A stretch of 64,000 nucleotides of DNA from Streptomyces sp. LBL (GTDB lineage Bacteria; Actinomycetota; Actinomycetes; Streptomycetales; Streptomycetaceae). Under the pieces are notes generated by a model that did no database searches, was not told where the DNA came from, and saw only the letters and a program-made list of their open reading frames with translations. Each line of letters starts with the position of its first letter. Position 1 is the stretch's first letter. Location: contig NZ_JARXYX010000011.1 in assembly GCF_029893585.1 (NCBI RefSeq), positions 124,001 through 188,000 on the forward strand, read 5' to 3'. The translations under genes and the position numbers were made by a program. Positions 53,833 through 62,718 of this stretch are shown here, piece by piece.

Positions 53833-53912
53833 GTTGAACACTGATGGGCGCGCTGACCTGAACACCGCTTGGCACGCTGGCCTGAACCCTGCTCGGAGCG
53901 CCCACCTGGACT
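53833..53912. repeat. 24-bp degenerate repeat with regularly spaced TGAAC
   Basis: TGAAC at 53835, 53859 and 53883, and TGGAC at 53907, lie exactly 24 bp apart within diverged copies (GCGCGCTGACC-, GGCACGCTGGCC-, GGAGCGCCCACC-like). A GGCGTTCAGTGAACGCC palindrome lies just upstream (about 53794-53810). It could be a regulator-binding array or a coding remnant. Confidence 0.5.
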
Positions 53913-53944
53913 CGCGCGAACGCCCCGGACAGGACGAACCACGA

Positions 53945-53980
53945 CGAACGGCGACGCCCCCCACGGGGTGTCGCCGTTCG
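53945..53980. terminator. 16-bp stem terminator of the suf operon
   Basis: CGAACGGCGACGCCCC pairs with GGGGTGTCGCCGTTCG (one wobble), loop CCAC. It lies 16 bp past the sufT stop between convergent genes. Confidence 0.7.
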
Positions 53981-53996
53981 TTCGAGCCGGTGGATC

Positions 53997-54329
53997 TCAG
54001 ACGTTGAACCCGAGCGCCCGAAGCTGATCACGCCCATCGTCCGTGATCTTGTCGGGGCCCCACGGCGGCATCCAGACCCAGTTGATGCGCAGCTCGTTGA
54101 CGAGGCCCTCCGTGGCGGACTTGGCCTGGTCCTCGATGACGTCGGTCAGCGGGCAGGCCGCCGAGGTCAGGGTCATGTCGACGGTCGCGATGTTCGCGTC
54201 GTCGACGTGGATGCCGTAGATCAGGCCGAGGTTGACCACGTCGATGCCCAGTTCGGGGTCGACGACGTCGTACAGCGCCTCGCGGAGTTCTTCCTCGGAG
54301 GCGGGCTTCATCTCAACGGTCTCGCTCAT
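53997..54329 (-). CDS. sufT: SufT/DUF59 iron-sulfur assembly factor
   Basis: 110 aa. DUF59/MIP18 fold: EELREALYDVVDPELGIDVVNLGLIYG, then TLTSAACPLTD with the conserved Cys, and WVWMPPWGPDKITDDGRDQLRALGF. It helps mature Fe-S proteins. ATG 54329 overlaps the sufU stop (ATGA); longer upstream readings lie inside sufU. Last gene of the SUF operon. Confidence 0.92.
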   Translation of the reverse strand: MSETVEMKPASEEELREALYDVVDPELGIDVVNLGLIYGIHVDDANIATVDMTLTSAACPLTDVIEDQAKSATEGLVNELRINWVWMPPWGPDKITDDGRDQLRALGFNV

Positions 54330-54793
54330 GCCGTTTTCCTTTCGGCGTCGGCTCCGCCCAGGGCCTGGGCCGTCGCGTCCTTCCACGCCATCCAGCTCAG
54401 GAGAGCGCACTTCACCCGTGCCGGGTACTTGGAGACACCGGCGAACGCGACCGCGTCCTCCAGTACCTCCTCCATCGCGTCGTCCGGTTCGATCCGGCCC
54501 TTGGACTGCATCAGCTCCAGGAAGGTCTCCTGGATCTTCTGCGCGTCGGCCAGGTCCTTGCCGACGAGGAGGTCGTTCAGCACGGAGGCGGAGGCCTGGC
54601 TGATCGAGCAGCCCTGGCCCTCGTACGAGACGTCGCTGATCGTCGCGCCGTCGTACTTCACACGCAGGGTGATCTCGTCACCGCACGTCGGGTTGACGTG
54701 GTGCACCTCGGCGTCGCCATCGCGCAGACCACGCCCGTGCGGGTGCTTGTAGTGGTCCAGGATGACTTCCTGGTACATCGAATCCAGCTTCAT
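54326..54793 (-). CDS. sufU: SufU sulfur relay/scaffold protein
   Basis: 155 aa. The three zinc/sulfur Cys are present (NPTCGDEITL, YEGQGCSISQAS, YPARVKCALLSW), with the SufU-specific insertion between the second and third. It accepts persulfide from SufS for cluster assembly on SufBCD. ATG 54793 lies 19 bp after the sufS stop. Confidence 0.95.
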   Translation of the reverse strand: MKLDSMYQEVILDHYKHPHGRGLRDGDAEVHHVNPTCGDEITLRVKYDGATISDVSYEGQGCSISQASASVLNDLLVGKDLADAQKIQETFLELMQSKGRIEPDDAMEEVLEDAVAFAGVSKYPARVKCALLSWMAWKDATAQALGGADAERKTA

Positions 54794-54812
54794 CCGCTCG
54801 CTCGCCAACCCC

Positions 54813-56069
54813 TCAGCCGAAGAAGTTCCGTACGTGCTCCAGGCCGTCGACCAGAGCGTCGATCTCGGTCGGCGTGGAGTACAGATAGAACGACGCTCGC
54901 GTGGTCGCAGGAATTCCGTACCGCAGGCAGACCGGCCGTGCGCAGTGGTGGCCGACCCGGACCGCGATGCCCTGCTCGTCGAGGACCTGGCCCACGTCGT
55001 GCGGGTGGATGTCGCCGAGCGTGAAGGAGATCGCCGCGCCCCGGTCCTCGGCCGTGGTGGGGCCGATGATCCTGAGGCCCGGGACATCGCCCAGCCGCTT
55101 CACCGCGTACTCGGTGAGCGCGTGCTCGTGGGCGAGGATCTTGTCCATGCCGATCGCGGAGAGATAGTCGATCGCCGCGCCCAGGCCGACCGCCTGCGCG
55201 ATCGGCGGGGTGCCCGCCTCGAACTTGTGCGGGGCGGGAGCGTAGGTCGACGAGTGCATCGACACCGTCTCGATCATCTCGCCGCCGCCCAGGAACGGAG
55301 GCAGGTCCTCCAGCAGCTCCTGGCGACCCCAGAGGACGCCGATGCCCGTCGGGCCGCACATCTTGTGGCCGGTGAAGGCCACGAAGTCGGCCTGCAGGGC
55401 CTGCACGTCCAGCGGCATGTGCGGCGCGGCCTGCGAGGCGTCGATGCAGACCAGCGCACCGACCTGCTGCGCACGGCGCACTATCGCCTCGACGGGGTTG
55501 ACCGTGCCCAGGATGTTGGACACCAGCACGAAGGAGACGATCTTCGTCTTCTCCGTGATGATCTCGTCGATGTTCGACAGGTCGAGGCGGCCGTCGTCGG
55601 TCAGACCGAACCACTTCAGCTTCGCGCCCGTGCGCTGCGCCAGCAGCTGCCACGGCACGATGTTGGAGTGGTGTTCCATCTCCGTGATGACGATCTCGGT
55701 CTCGTGGTCCACCCGGTAGGGCTCGTCGGCCCAGCCCAGCATGTTCGCCACGAGGTTGAGCGACTCGGAGGCGTTCTTGGTGAAGATCACCTCGTTGCGG
55801 CTCGGCGCGTTGATGAACGCGGCGACCTTGTCGCGCGCGCCCTCGTACAGCGCCGTGGCCTCCTCGGCGAGCACATGCACACCGCGGTGGACGTTGGCGT
55901 TGTAGCGCTCGTAGTACTCGTTCAGGGCGTCCAGCACCTGGCGCGGCTTCTGCGAGGTCGCCGCGTTGTCCAGGTATACGAGCTTCTGCCCGTCGTGAAC
56001 CTGACGGTCCAGGATGGGGAAGTCCTTGCGGATCGCCTCAGTGTCGAGGAGGCCCGGCAGCTGTGTCAC
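54813..56069 (-). CDS. sufS: Cysteine desulfurase SufS
   Basis: 418-aa PLP enzyme giving sulfur for Fe-S clusters. PLP Lys in FTGHKMCGPTGIG; catalytic Cys in VGHHCARPVC; N-terminal VYLDNAATSQKPRQVLDAL. GTG start overlaps the sufC stop (GTGA). Confidence 0.96.
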   Translation of the reverse strand: MTQLPGLLDTEAIRKDFPILDRQVHDGQKLVYLDNAATSQKPRQVLDALNEYYERYNANVHRGVHVLAEEATALYEGARDKVAAFINAPSRNEVIFTKNASESLNLVANMLGWADEPYRVDHETEIVITEMEHHSNIVPWQLLAQRTGAKLKWFGLTDDGRLDLSNIDEIITEKTKIVSFVLVSNILGTVNPVEAIVRRAQQVGALVCIDASQAAPHMPLDVQALQADFVAFTGHKMCGPTGIGVLWGRQELLEDLPPFLGGGEMIETVSMHSSTYAPAPHKFEAGTPPIAQAVGLGAAIDYLSAIGMDKILAHEHALTEYAVKRLGDVPGLRIIGPTTAEDRGAAISFTLGDIHPHDVGQVLDEQGIAVRVGHHCARPVCLRYGIPATTRASFYLYSTPTEIDALVDGLEHVRNFFG

Positions 56070-56857
56070 GCCACATCCTCCTCTGAGTTCGCTCCGCTCA
56101 CGGGGCCACCCTTCGTGTAAGCCTCGTAGCCCTCGTTCTCCAGCTTGTCGGCGAGCTCGGCGCCGCCGGACTCCACGATGCGGCCCGCGGAGAAGACATG
56201 GACGAAGTCGGGCTTGATGTAGCGCAGGATGCGCGTGTAGTGCGTGATCAGCAGGGTGCCGACCTCGCCGCTCTCACGGACGCGGTTGACGCCCTCGGAG
56301 ACGACCCGCAGGGCGTCGACGTCCAGACCCGAGTCCGTCTCGTCGAGGATGGCGACCTTCGGCTTGAGCAGCTCCAGCTGGAGGATCTCGTGGCGCTTCT
56401 TCTCACCGCCGGAGAAACCCTCGTTGACGTTGCGCTCGGCGAAGGCCGGGTCCATGTGGAGGCGCTCCATGGCCCCCTTGACCTCCTTCACCCAGGTACG
56501 CAGCTTGGGTGCCTCGCCGCGGATGGCGGTGGCGGACGTACGGAGGAAGTTGGAGACCGAGACGCCGGGCACCTCGACCGGGTACTGCATCGCCAGGAAC
56601 AGGCCGGCGCGGGCGCGCTCGTCGACGGACATCTCCAGGACGTTCTCGCCGTCGAGGGTGACGGTGCCGCCGGTGACGGTGTACTTCGGGTGCCCCGCGA
56701 GCGAGTAGGCGAGGGTCGACTTGCCGGAGCCGTTGGGGCCCATGATGGCGTGCGTCTCGCCCTGCTTCACGGTCAGGTCGACACCTTTGAGGATCTCCTT
56801 CGTGGCGTTGTCGGCCTCGACGGTGACGTGCAGGTCTCGGATTTCAAGCGTAGCCAT
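56066..56857 (-). CDS. sufC: SUF system ATPase SufC
   Basis: 263-aa ABC-type ATPase of the SufBCD scaffold. Walker A GPNGSGKSTLAYSLAG, signature FSGGEKKRHEIL, Walker B KVAILDETDSGLDVDALR. Cytosolic, not a transporter. Confidence 0.96.
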   Translation of the reverse strand: MATLEIRDLHVTVEADNATKEILKGVDLTVKQGETHAIMGPNGSGKSTLAYSLAGHPKYTVTGGTVTLDGENVLEMSVDERARAGLFLAMQYPVEVPGVSVSNFLRTSATAIRGEAPKLRTWVKEVKGAMERLHMDPAFAERNVNEGFSGGEKKRHEILQLELLKPKVAILDETDSGLDVDALRVVSEGVNRVRESGEVGTLLITHYTRILRYIKPDFVHVFSAGRIVESGGAELADKLENEGYEAYTKGGPVSGANSEEDVA

Positions 56858-56864
56858 GGGTACC

Positions 56865-57194
56865 TCAGGACTCCTGGGTGAGGGAGACGAGCACGTCGTC
56901 CCCTTCGATCTGTACGGGATATACGGGGACGGGGCGCGTCGCGGGCAGGCTGGAGGGCTTGCCGGTGCGGAGGTCGAAGCTGGAACCGTGCAGCCAGCAC
57001 TCGATCTGACAGTCCTCCACCTCGCCCTCGGAGAGCGAGACGTTCGCGTGCGAGCAGATGTCGTGGATCGCGAACACCTCCCCCTCGGTACGGACGACCG
57101 AGACCGGCGTGCCGTCGAGTTCCACCCGCTTCGGGGTGTCCTCCTCCAACTCGCTCAGCCCACAGACGCGTACGAACGTCGAAGAGGACGTCAT
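56865..57194 (-). CDS. Rieske-type ferredoxin of the suf operon
   Basis: 109 aa. [2Fe-2S] Rieske ligands in CSHANVSLSEG (C-x-H) and CWLHGSSFD (C-x2-H). A small non-haem oxygenase-type ferredoxin sits between sufD and sufC in most actinobacterial suf operons and may supply electrons. ATG 57194 overlaps the sufD stop (TGATG). Confidence 0.94.
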   Translation of the reverse strand: MTSSSTFVRVCGLSELEEDTPKRVELDGTPVSVVRTEGEVFAIHDICSHANVSLSEGEVEDCQIECWLHGSSFDLRTGKPSSLPATRPVPVYPVQIEGDDVLVSLTQES

Positions 57195-58411
57195 CAGACC
57201 GACGCCTCCAGCTCCTCGTCGATCTTCACGAGAAGCCGCTGCTCGATGTCGTCGACACCGATCTGCTGGACCAGCGCGGCGAAGAAGCCGCGCACCACCA
57301 GGCGACGGGCCTCGTCGGCCGGGATGCCGCGGGCCATGAGATAGAAGAGCTGCTCGTCGTCGAAGCGACCGGTCGCACTCGCGTGGCCGGCGCCGACGAT
57401 CTCGCCGGTCTCGATCTCCAGGTTCGGCACGGAGTCGACCCGCGCACCGTCCGTGAGGACCAGGTTGCGGTTCATCTCGTACGTGTCCGTGCCCTCGGCC
57501 TTGGCCTCGATGAGGACGTCACCGATCCACACCGCGTGGGCGCCCTCGCCCTGGAGCGCGCCCTTGTAGGCGACGTTCGACTTGCAGTGCGGGGTGTTGT
57601 GGTCGACGAGGAGGCGGTGCTCCTGGTGCTGGCCGGCGTCCGTGAAGTACAGGCCGAACAGCTCGACCTCGCCGCCGGGGCCGGCGTAGGCGACGCGCGG
57701 GTGGAGGCGTACCAGGTCGCCGCCGAAGGTGACCACGAACGACTTGAAGGTGGCGTCCCGGCCGATCAGCGCGTTGTGCTGACCGACGTGCACGGCCTTC
57801 TCGTCCCAGTCCTGGACGGAGACGACGGTCAGCTTGGCGCCGTCCCCGAGGACGTAGTCGACGTTGGCGGCGAGCACGGCGTCACCGGTGTGGTCGATGA
57901 CGACGACGGCCTCGGCGAAGGCGCCCAGCTCGATGACCTGGTGGCCGTAGGCGACCCCGCCCTCGCCGTGCACCGCGATGCGGATCGGCTCGGTGAGGAC
58001 CGTCTCCTTGGGGACGGTGACGACACCGGCCTTCTCGAACGCCGAGTACGCCTGGGCGGCGACGCGGTCCACCGGGGTGCCGGCCCTGCCGATCCGGGCG
58101 TCGTCACGGCCGACGGTCTCGACGGTGACGCCCTCGGGGGCCTGCACGTCCACCTTCACGCCCCCGCCGGTGGCGACCGCGGTGCCGTCGTGCAGCCCGC
58201 GCAGCCGCTCCAGCGGCGTGAACCGCCACTCCTCCTCACGGCCGTGCGGGACCGGGAAGTCCGCCACGTCGAAGGAGGGGGGCGCGCTCATGCGCGTGGC
58301 GACGGTCGACTCGGCGGCCACCGCGATCTGGCCGGCCGTGGTGGACCCCAGCGATGGGGGTCCCCCCGCCCGAACGGAGTTGAGGGTGGGGGAGTTCTGA
58401 GCCTCAGCCAT
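57194..58411 (-). CDS. sufD: Fe-S assembly protein SufD
   Basis: 405 aa; right-handed beta-helix core (VQDWDEKAVHVGQHNALIGRDATFKS region) and C-terminal helices (ATGRFDDEQLFYLMARGIPADEARRLVVRGF). Partner of SufB and SufC in the scaffold. ATG 58411 begins MAEAQNSPTLNSVRAGG. Confidence 0.95.
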   Translation of the reverse strand: MAEAQNSPTLNSVRAGGPPSLGSTTAGQIAVAAESTVATRMSAPPSFDVADFPVPHGREEEWRFTPLERLRGLHDGTAVATGGGVKVDVQAPEGVTVETVGRDDARIGRAGTPVDRVAAQAYSAFEKAGVVTVPKETVLTEPIRIAVHGEGGVAYGHQVIELGAFAEAVVVIDHTGDAVLAANVDYVLGDGAKLTVVSVQDWDEKAVHVGQHNALIGRDATFKSFVVTFGGDLVRLHPRVAYAGPGGEVELFGLYFTDAGQHQEHRLLVDHNTPHCKSNVAYKGALQGEGAHAVWIGDVLIEAKAEGTDTYEMNRNLVLTDGARVDSVPNLEIETGEIVGAGHASATGRFDDEQLFYLMARGIPADEARRLVVRGFFAALVQQIGVDDIEQRLLVKIDEELEASV

Positions 58412-58471
58412 GGCTGTCGGTCTGCTCTCTTCCTACGTCAGATTTCGCTAGCTGGTCGTGGAGGGCGGGTC

Positions 58472-59893
58472 TTAACCGACCGCGCCTTCCATCTGCAGCT
58501 CGATCAGCCGGTTGAGTTCCAGTGCGTACTCCATGGGCAGCTCCTTCGCGATGGGCTCGACGAAGCCGCGCACGATCATCGCCATCGCCTCGAACTCGCT
58601 CAGACCGCGGCTCATCAGATAGAAGAGCTGGTCCTCGGAGACCTTGGAGACGGTCGCCTCGTGGCCCATGGACACGTCGTCCTCACGGACGTCCACGTAG
58701 GGGTACGTGTCGGAGCGGGAGATGGTGTCGACGAGCAGCGCGTCGCACAGCACGTTCGACTTGGAGCCGTGGGCGCCCTCGGCGATCTCGACGAGACCGC
58801 GGTAGGACGTACGACCGCCACCGCGCGCCACCGACTTGGAGACGATGTTGGAGGACGTGTTCGGCGCCATGTGGACCATCTTGGAGCCGGCGTCCTGGTG
58901 CTGGCCCTCGCCCGCGAAGGCGATGGACAGCGTCTCGCCCTTGGCGTGCTCACCCATCAGGTAGACGGCCGGGTACTTCATCGTCACCTTGGAGCCGATG
59001 TTGCCGTCGATCCACTCCATGGTCGCGCCCTCGTACGCCACGGCGCGCTTGGTGACCAGGTTGTAGACGTTGTTCGACCAGTTCTGGATGGTCGTGTAAC
59101 GGCAGCGGGCGTTCTTCTTGACGATGATCTCGACGACCGCGGAGTGCAGCGAGTCCGACTTGTAGATCGGGGCCGTACATCCCTCGACGTAGTGCACGTA
59201 GGCACCCTCGTCGACGATGATCAGGGTCCGCTCGAACTGGCCCATGTTCTCCGTGTTGATGCGGAAGTAGGCCTGGAGCGGGATCTCGACGTGCACGCCC
59301 TTCGGCACGTAGATGAAGGAGCCCCCGGACCACACCGCGGTGTTCAGCGACGCGAACTTGTTGTCACCGACCGGGATGACGGTCCCGAAGTACTCCTTGA
59401 AGAGCTCCGGGTGCTGCTTCAGCGCGGTGTCGGTGTCGAGGAAGATGACGCCCTGCTCCTCCAGGTCCTCGCGGATCTGGTGGTAGACGACCTCGGACTC
59501 GTACTGGGCGGCGACACCGGCGACGAGGCGCTGCTTCTCCGCCTCCGGGATGCCGAGCCTGTCGTAGGTGTTCTTGATGTCCTCGGGCAGGTCCTCCCAG
59601 GACTCCGCCTGCTTCTCCGTGGAGCGCACGAAGTACTTGATGTTGTCGAAGTCGATGCCCGAGAGGTCCGAGCCCCAGTTCGGCATGGGCTTCTTCTCGA
59701 AGAGGCGCAGACCCTTGAGGCGGAGCTTGGTCATCCACTCCGGCTCGCTCTTCTTCTCGGAGATGTCCCGGACGACGTCCTCGCCGACGCCGCGCCTGGC
59801 GGAGGCGCCGGCCGTGTCGGAGTCGACCCAGCCGTACTCGTACGTGCCCAGACCCTCGAGCTCGGGGTGGGCGGTCTCCGTGGGGAGAGTCAT
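58472..59893 (-). CDS. sufB: Fe-S assembly scaffold SufB
   Basis: 473 aa. Hallmark blocks: [61 protein letters not shown] (conserved Cys), [17 protein letters not shown] and [23 protein letters not shown] 59893 overlaps the sufR stop as ATGA. Confidence 0.96.
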   Translation of the reverse strand: MTLPTETAHPELEGLGTYEYGWVDSDTAGASARRGVGEDVVRDISEKKSEPEWMTKLRLKGLRLFEKKPMPNWGSDLSGIDFDNIKYFVRSTEKQAESWEDLPEDIKNTYDRLGIPEAEKQRLVAGVAAQYESEVVYHQIREDLEEQGVIFLDTDTALKQHPELFKEYFGTVIPVGDNKFASLNTAVWSGGSFIYVPKGVHVEIPLQAYFRINTENMGQFERTLIIVDEGAYVHYVEGCTAPIYKSDSLHSAVVEIIVKKNARCRYTTIQNWSNNVYNLVTKRAVAYEGATMEWIDGNIGSKVTMKYPAVYLMGEHAKGETLSIAFAGEGQHQDAGSKMVHMAPNTSSNIVSKSVARGGGRTSYRGLVEIAEGAHGSKSNVLCDALLVDTISRSDTYPYVDVREDDVSMGHEATVSKVSEDQLFYLMSRGLSEFEAMAMIVRGFVEPIAKELPMEYALELNRLIELQMEGAVG

Positions 59894-60714
59894 GCGGGGT
59901 TCCTCCCGGCCGTGCTTGCAGATGCGTGATGAGTGGGGTGGGAAATCTTTGGGATGAACGTCGTGCAGACGCCGTCGCCGTGCGCGATGGTCGCCAGTCG
60001 CTGGACGTGTGTGCCGAGCAGCTGGGAGAAGATCTCGGTCTCCGCCTCGCAGAGCTGCGGGAACTCTTCCGCGACGTGGGCCACCGGGCAGTGGTGCTGG
60101 CAGAGCTGCTCGCCGACCGGTGCGCTTCGCGCCGTAGCAGCGTACCCGTCCGCGCTCAGGGCCTTGGCCAGCGCTTCGGTGCGCTCCTCGGGTGCGGCGG
60201 CCTCGATCGCCTCGCGGTAGGCGGAGGCCTGCTCGACGATCCGGGCGCGCGCGAAGGCGACGACCGCCTCGTTTCCGCCGAACCGCTCCTGGATCCAGCG
60301 CAGGGCCTCCGCGGCGAGCTTGTCGTAGGACTGGTCGAAGGCGTCCCGGCCGCAGTCGGTCAGCGCGAAGGCCTTGGCGGGCCGGCCGCGGCCGCGCGTG
60401 CCGTAGACCCGCTGCTCGCGTGCCTCCACGACGTCGTCGGCGGCCAGTGCGTCCAGATGTCGGCGTACGGCCGCCGGGGTGAGTCCCAGGCGTCCGGCCA
60501 GCTCGGTCACGGTCGACGGCCCGTGGTCCAGGATGGACCGCGCGACCCGGTTGCGCGTCGAGCGGTCCGAGCGCATCCCAGCCGCGAACTCCTCCTGAGG
60601 GGCCCCCGTGAGGGTCTCCCGAGTCTCGCCGACGTTTTTCACAACGCCATTGTTGCGTAATTCCTCCGAGACAGGCAAGCCGCGTCCGGACCGGTGGACG
60701 GTGCCCTGTGTCAC
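59890..60714 (-). CDS. sufR: Fe-S-sensing repressor SufR
   Basis: 274 aa. DeoR/ArsR-like winged helix at about 55-110 ([37 protein letters not shown]). A sensor domain follows with Cys cluster [21 protein letters not shown], the Fe-S ligands of SufR. It heads the SUF operon and presumably represses it when holo. The GTG at 60714 abuts a palindrome, so translation may be leaderless; a shorter GTG start (SEELRNNG) or ATG (RSDRSTRN) is possible. Confidence 0.9.
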   Translation of the reverse strand: MTQGTVHRSGRGLPVSEELRNNGVVKNVGETRETLTGAPQEEFAAGMRSDRSTRNRVARSILDHGPSTVTELAGRLGLTPAAVRRHLDALAADDVVEAREQRVYGTRGRGRPAKAFALTDCGRDAFDQSYDKLAAEALRWIQERFGGNEAVVAFARARIVEQASAYREAIEAAAPEERTEALAKALSADGYAATARSAPVGEQLCQHHCPVAHVAEEFPQLCEAETEIFSQLLGTHVQRLATIAHGDGVCTTFIPKISHPTHHASASTAGRNPA

Positions 60715-60728
60715 TTAGGTTCACCTAA
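60715..60728. promoter_or_regulatory. Candidate SufR operator TTAGGT-TC-ACCTAA
   Basis: A 6-bp perfect inverted repeat with a 2-bp centre lies immediately upstream of the sufR GTG. It covers where the start of a leaderless transcript would be. Position and symmetry suit an autoregulatory SufR site; it is shorter than the 19-bp actinobacterial iron box it partly resembles. Confidence 0.5.
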
Positions 60729-60802
60729 TCCGACCTGGGAAAAGATCGTCGCCCGCTGAAATCGGTGGCGCCGCCGGGCCCCGTCAGGGACACTCCCTGA
60801 CC

Positions 60803-61603
60803 ATGTCCATACCCGCTCCGACCGGCCCTCTTGTCACTCGGGACACACTCGTCGGCCGGCTGCGCGACCTCGGCGTCCGGCCTGGCGACATCCTCCTGGT
60901 CCACTCCTCCCTCAGCTCCCTCGGCTGGGTCTGCGGAGGAGCCGTCGCGGTGGTCCAGGGACTGCTCGGCGCACTCGGCCCGAAGGGCACCCTGGTGGTT
61001 CCCACCCAGTCCGGCGACCTCTCGGACCCGGCCCTGTGGAGCAGGCCTCCGGTACCCGAGCAGTGGTGGGGGACGATCCGGGCCACGATGCCCGCGTACG
61101 ACCCCCTCGTCACGCCCGCACTCGGGGTGGGCGTGGTCCCGGAGACCGTACGGACCTGGCCGGGCGCCCTGCGCAGCGCGCATCCGCAGACCTCGTTCGC
61201 GGCCGTCGGCCCGCGCGCGGCGGAGATCGTCGAGGGGCACGCGTCCGACTGCCGGCTGGGCGAGCGAAGTCCGCTGGCCCGGCTGGAGGCGCTCGGCGCC
61301 CGGGTGCTGCTGCTCGGCGCCGGCTACGGCACCTGCACCTGCTTCCACCTCGCCGAGTACCGCATACCGTCGCCGCTGGTGAAGGTGGGCCGGCCGGGCC
61401 CGGCGGGCTGGGAGGAGGTCACCGACGTGTCGATCAGCTCCGACCGGTTCGACGAGCTGGGCCACGACTTCGAACGGGATGTGCCCGTCGTCGTACGGGG
61501 GAGGGTGGGCGCGGCCGACGTACGGCTGTTTCCCGTGGCGGACGCGGTGGCGTACGCGCAGCGGTGGCTGGCGCTGCACCGGTCCCGGGAGGACGAGATC
61601 TGA
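60803..61603 (+). CDS. AAC(3)-family N-acetyltransferase
   Basis: 266 aa. Antibiotic_NAT fold: LLVHSSLSSLGWVCGGA, GTLVVPTQSGDLSDP, RSAHPQTSFAAVGPRA, SPLARLEALGARVLLLGAGYG, FHLAEY. The family includes aminoglycoside 3-N-acetyltransferases, but many chromosomal members in streptomycetes have unknown substrates. CTCF replaces the common CTSL segment. Divergent from sufR. Confidence 0.85.
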   Translation: MSIPAPTGPLVTRDTLVGRLRDLGVRPGDILLVHSSLSSLGWVCGGAVAVVQGLLGALGPKGTLVVPTQSGDLSDPALWSRPPVPEQWWGTIRATMPAYDPLVTPALGVGVVPETVRTWPGALRSAHPQTSFAAVGPRAAEIVEGHASDCRLGERSPLARLEALGARVLLLGAGYGTCTCFHLAEYRIPSPLVKVGRPGPAGWEEVTDVSISSDRFDELGHDFERDVPVVVRGRVGAADVRLFPVADAVAYAQRWLALHRSREDEI

Positions 61604-61702
61604 GGGTCCCCGACGCTCCGTCCCGCCCGGCGGGGGCGGCCGGGGTGGAGATCTCGCACCCGCCCGTCGGAGCCGCCGTCCGCGAACCTAGACTCTGGAC
61701 CC

Positions 61703-62626
61703 ATGCGAAGTGAGCCCGTGGTCCAGGTCCAGGCCCTGGTGAAGCGGTACGGCCCGAAGACCGCGGTGGACGGCCTCGACCTGGTGGCCCGGGCGGGTGT
61801 GACCGCCGTCCTCGGCCCCAACGGGGCGGGCAAGACGACCACGGTCGAGACCTGCGAGGGATACCGGAGGCCCGACTCGGGCACGGTGCGGGTCCTGGGC
61901 CTCGACCCGGTGGGACAGGCCCGCGAACTGCACCCCAGGATCGGCGTGATGCTGCAGTCCGGGGGCGTGTACTCGGGGGCGCGGGCCGACGAGATGCTCC
62001 GGCACGTGGCCAAGCTGCACGCCCATCCGCTCGCCGTGGACGTGCTCATCGAGCGGCTCGGGCTGGGCGGTTGCGGCCGGACCACGTATCGGCGGCTGTC
62101 CGGCGGCCAGCAGCAGCGGCTCGCGCTCGCCATGGCGGTCGTCGGCCGTCCGGAGCTGGTGTTCCTGGACGAGCCGACCGCGGGCCTCGATCCGCAGGCC
62201 CGCCGCGCCACCTGGGACCTGATCCGGGATCTGCGCGCCGACGGCGTCTCGGTGATCCTCACGACCCACTACATGGACGAGGCCGAGGAACTCGCCGACG
62301 ACGTCGCGATCATCGACGGGGGCCGGGTCATAGCCCACGGCTCCCCCGAGGAACTGTGCCGCGGCGGCGCCGAGAACACGCTCCGCTTTGGCGGGCGCCC
62401 GGGACTGGACGTGGGTTCGCTGCTCAAGGCACTGCCCGCCGACTGCACGGCCGCGGAGCTCACCCCGGGCTCCTACCGGGTCGGCGGCAAGGTCGACCCG
62501 CAACTGCTCGCCACGGTCACCTCCTGGTGCGCGCAGCACGGGGTGATGCCGGAGAAGATCTCGGTGGAACGGCACACCCTCGAAGACGTCTTTCTCGAGC
62601 TCACGGGCAAGGAGTTGCGGTCATGA
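61703..62626 (+). CDS. ABC transporter ATP-binding protein (drug/lipid export type)
   Basis: 307 aa. Walker A GPNGAGKTTTVETCEG, signature LSGGQQQRLALAMAVVG, Walker B LVFLDEPTAGLDP, H-loop TTHYMDEAEE. The C-terminal ~80-aa extension is typical of DrrA-like exporters. Its last residues LELTGKELRS are reiterated twice downstream by a 92-bp repeat. Partner permease at 62807. Confidence 0.93.
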   Translation: MRSEPVVQVQALVKRYGPKTAVDGLDLVARAGVTAVLGPNGAGKTTTVETCEGYRRPDSGTVRVLGLDPVGQARELHPRIGVMLQSGGVYSGARADEMLRHVAKLHAHPLAVDVLIERLGLGGCGRTTYRRLSGGQQQRLALAMAVVGRPELVFLDEPTAGLDPQARRATWDLIRDLRADGVSVILTTHYMDEAEELADDVAIIDGGRVIAHGSPEELCRGGAENTLRFGGRPGLDVGSLLKALPADCTAAELTPGSYRVGGKVDPQLLATVTSWCAQHGVMPEKISVERHTLEDVFLELTGKELRS

Positions 62627-62718
62627 TCCTGGCTCACACACGGATCGGCCGGGGGTTCGGGGGTCGCCCCCCGAAGAAGCACAGCCTCGAGCTCACGGGC
62701 AAGGAGTTGCGGTCATGA
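62623..62718 (+). CDS. 31-codon minicistron 1, repeat-derived
   Basis: Begins ATGATCCTGGCTCACACACG, overlapping the ATPase stop (ATGA), and ends with the codons for LELTGKELRS. The stop overlaps the next minicistron's ATG. The Shine-Dalgarno GGAG is 8 nt upstream. Product MILAHTRIGRGFGGRPPKKH plus the ATPase tail. Probably translated by coupling; function doubtful. Confidence 0.45.
   Translation: MILAHTRIGRGFGGRPPKKHSLELTGKELRS

Noticed and set aside
57383..59929. 848-aa plus-strand open frame across the suf operon
   Set aside because: Antisense to sufD/sufB, which are unmistakable.
60803..61603. Asserting aminoglycoside resistance
   Set aside because: Family membership is clear, but chromosomal AAC(3)-like enzymes often do not confer resistance and the core-genome position gives no support.
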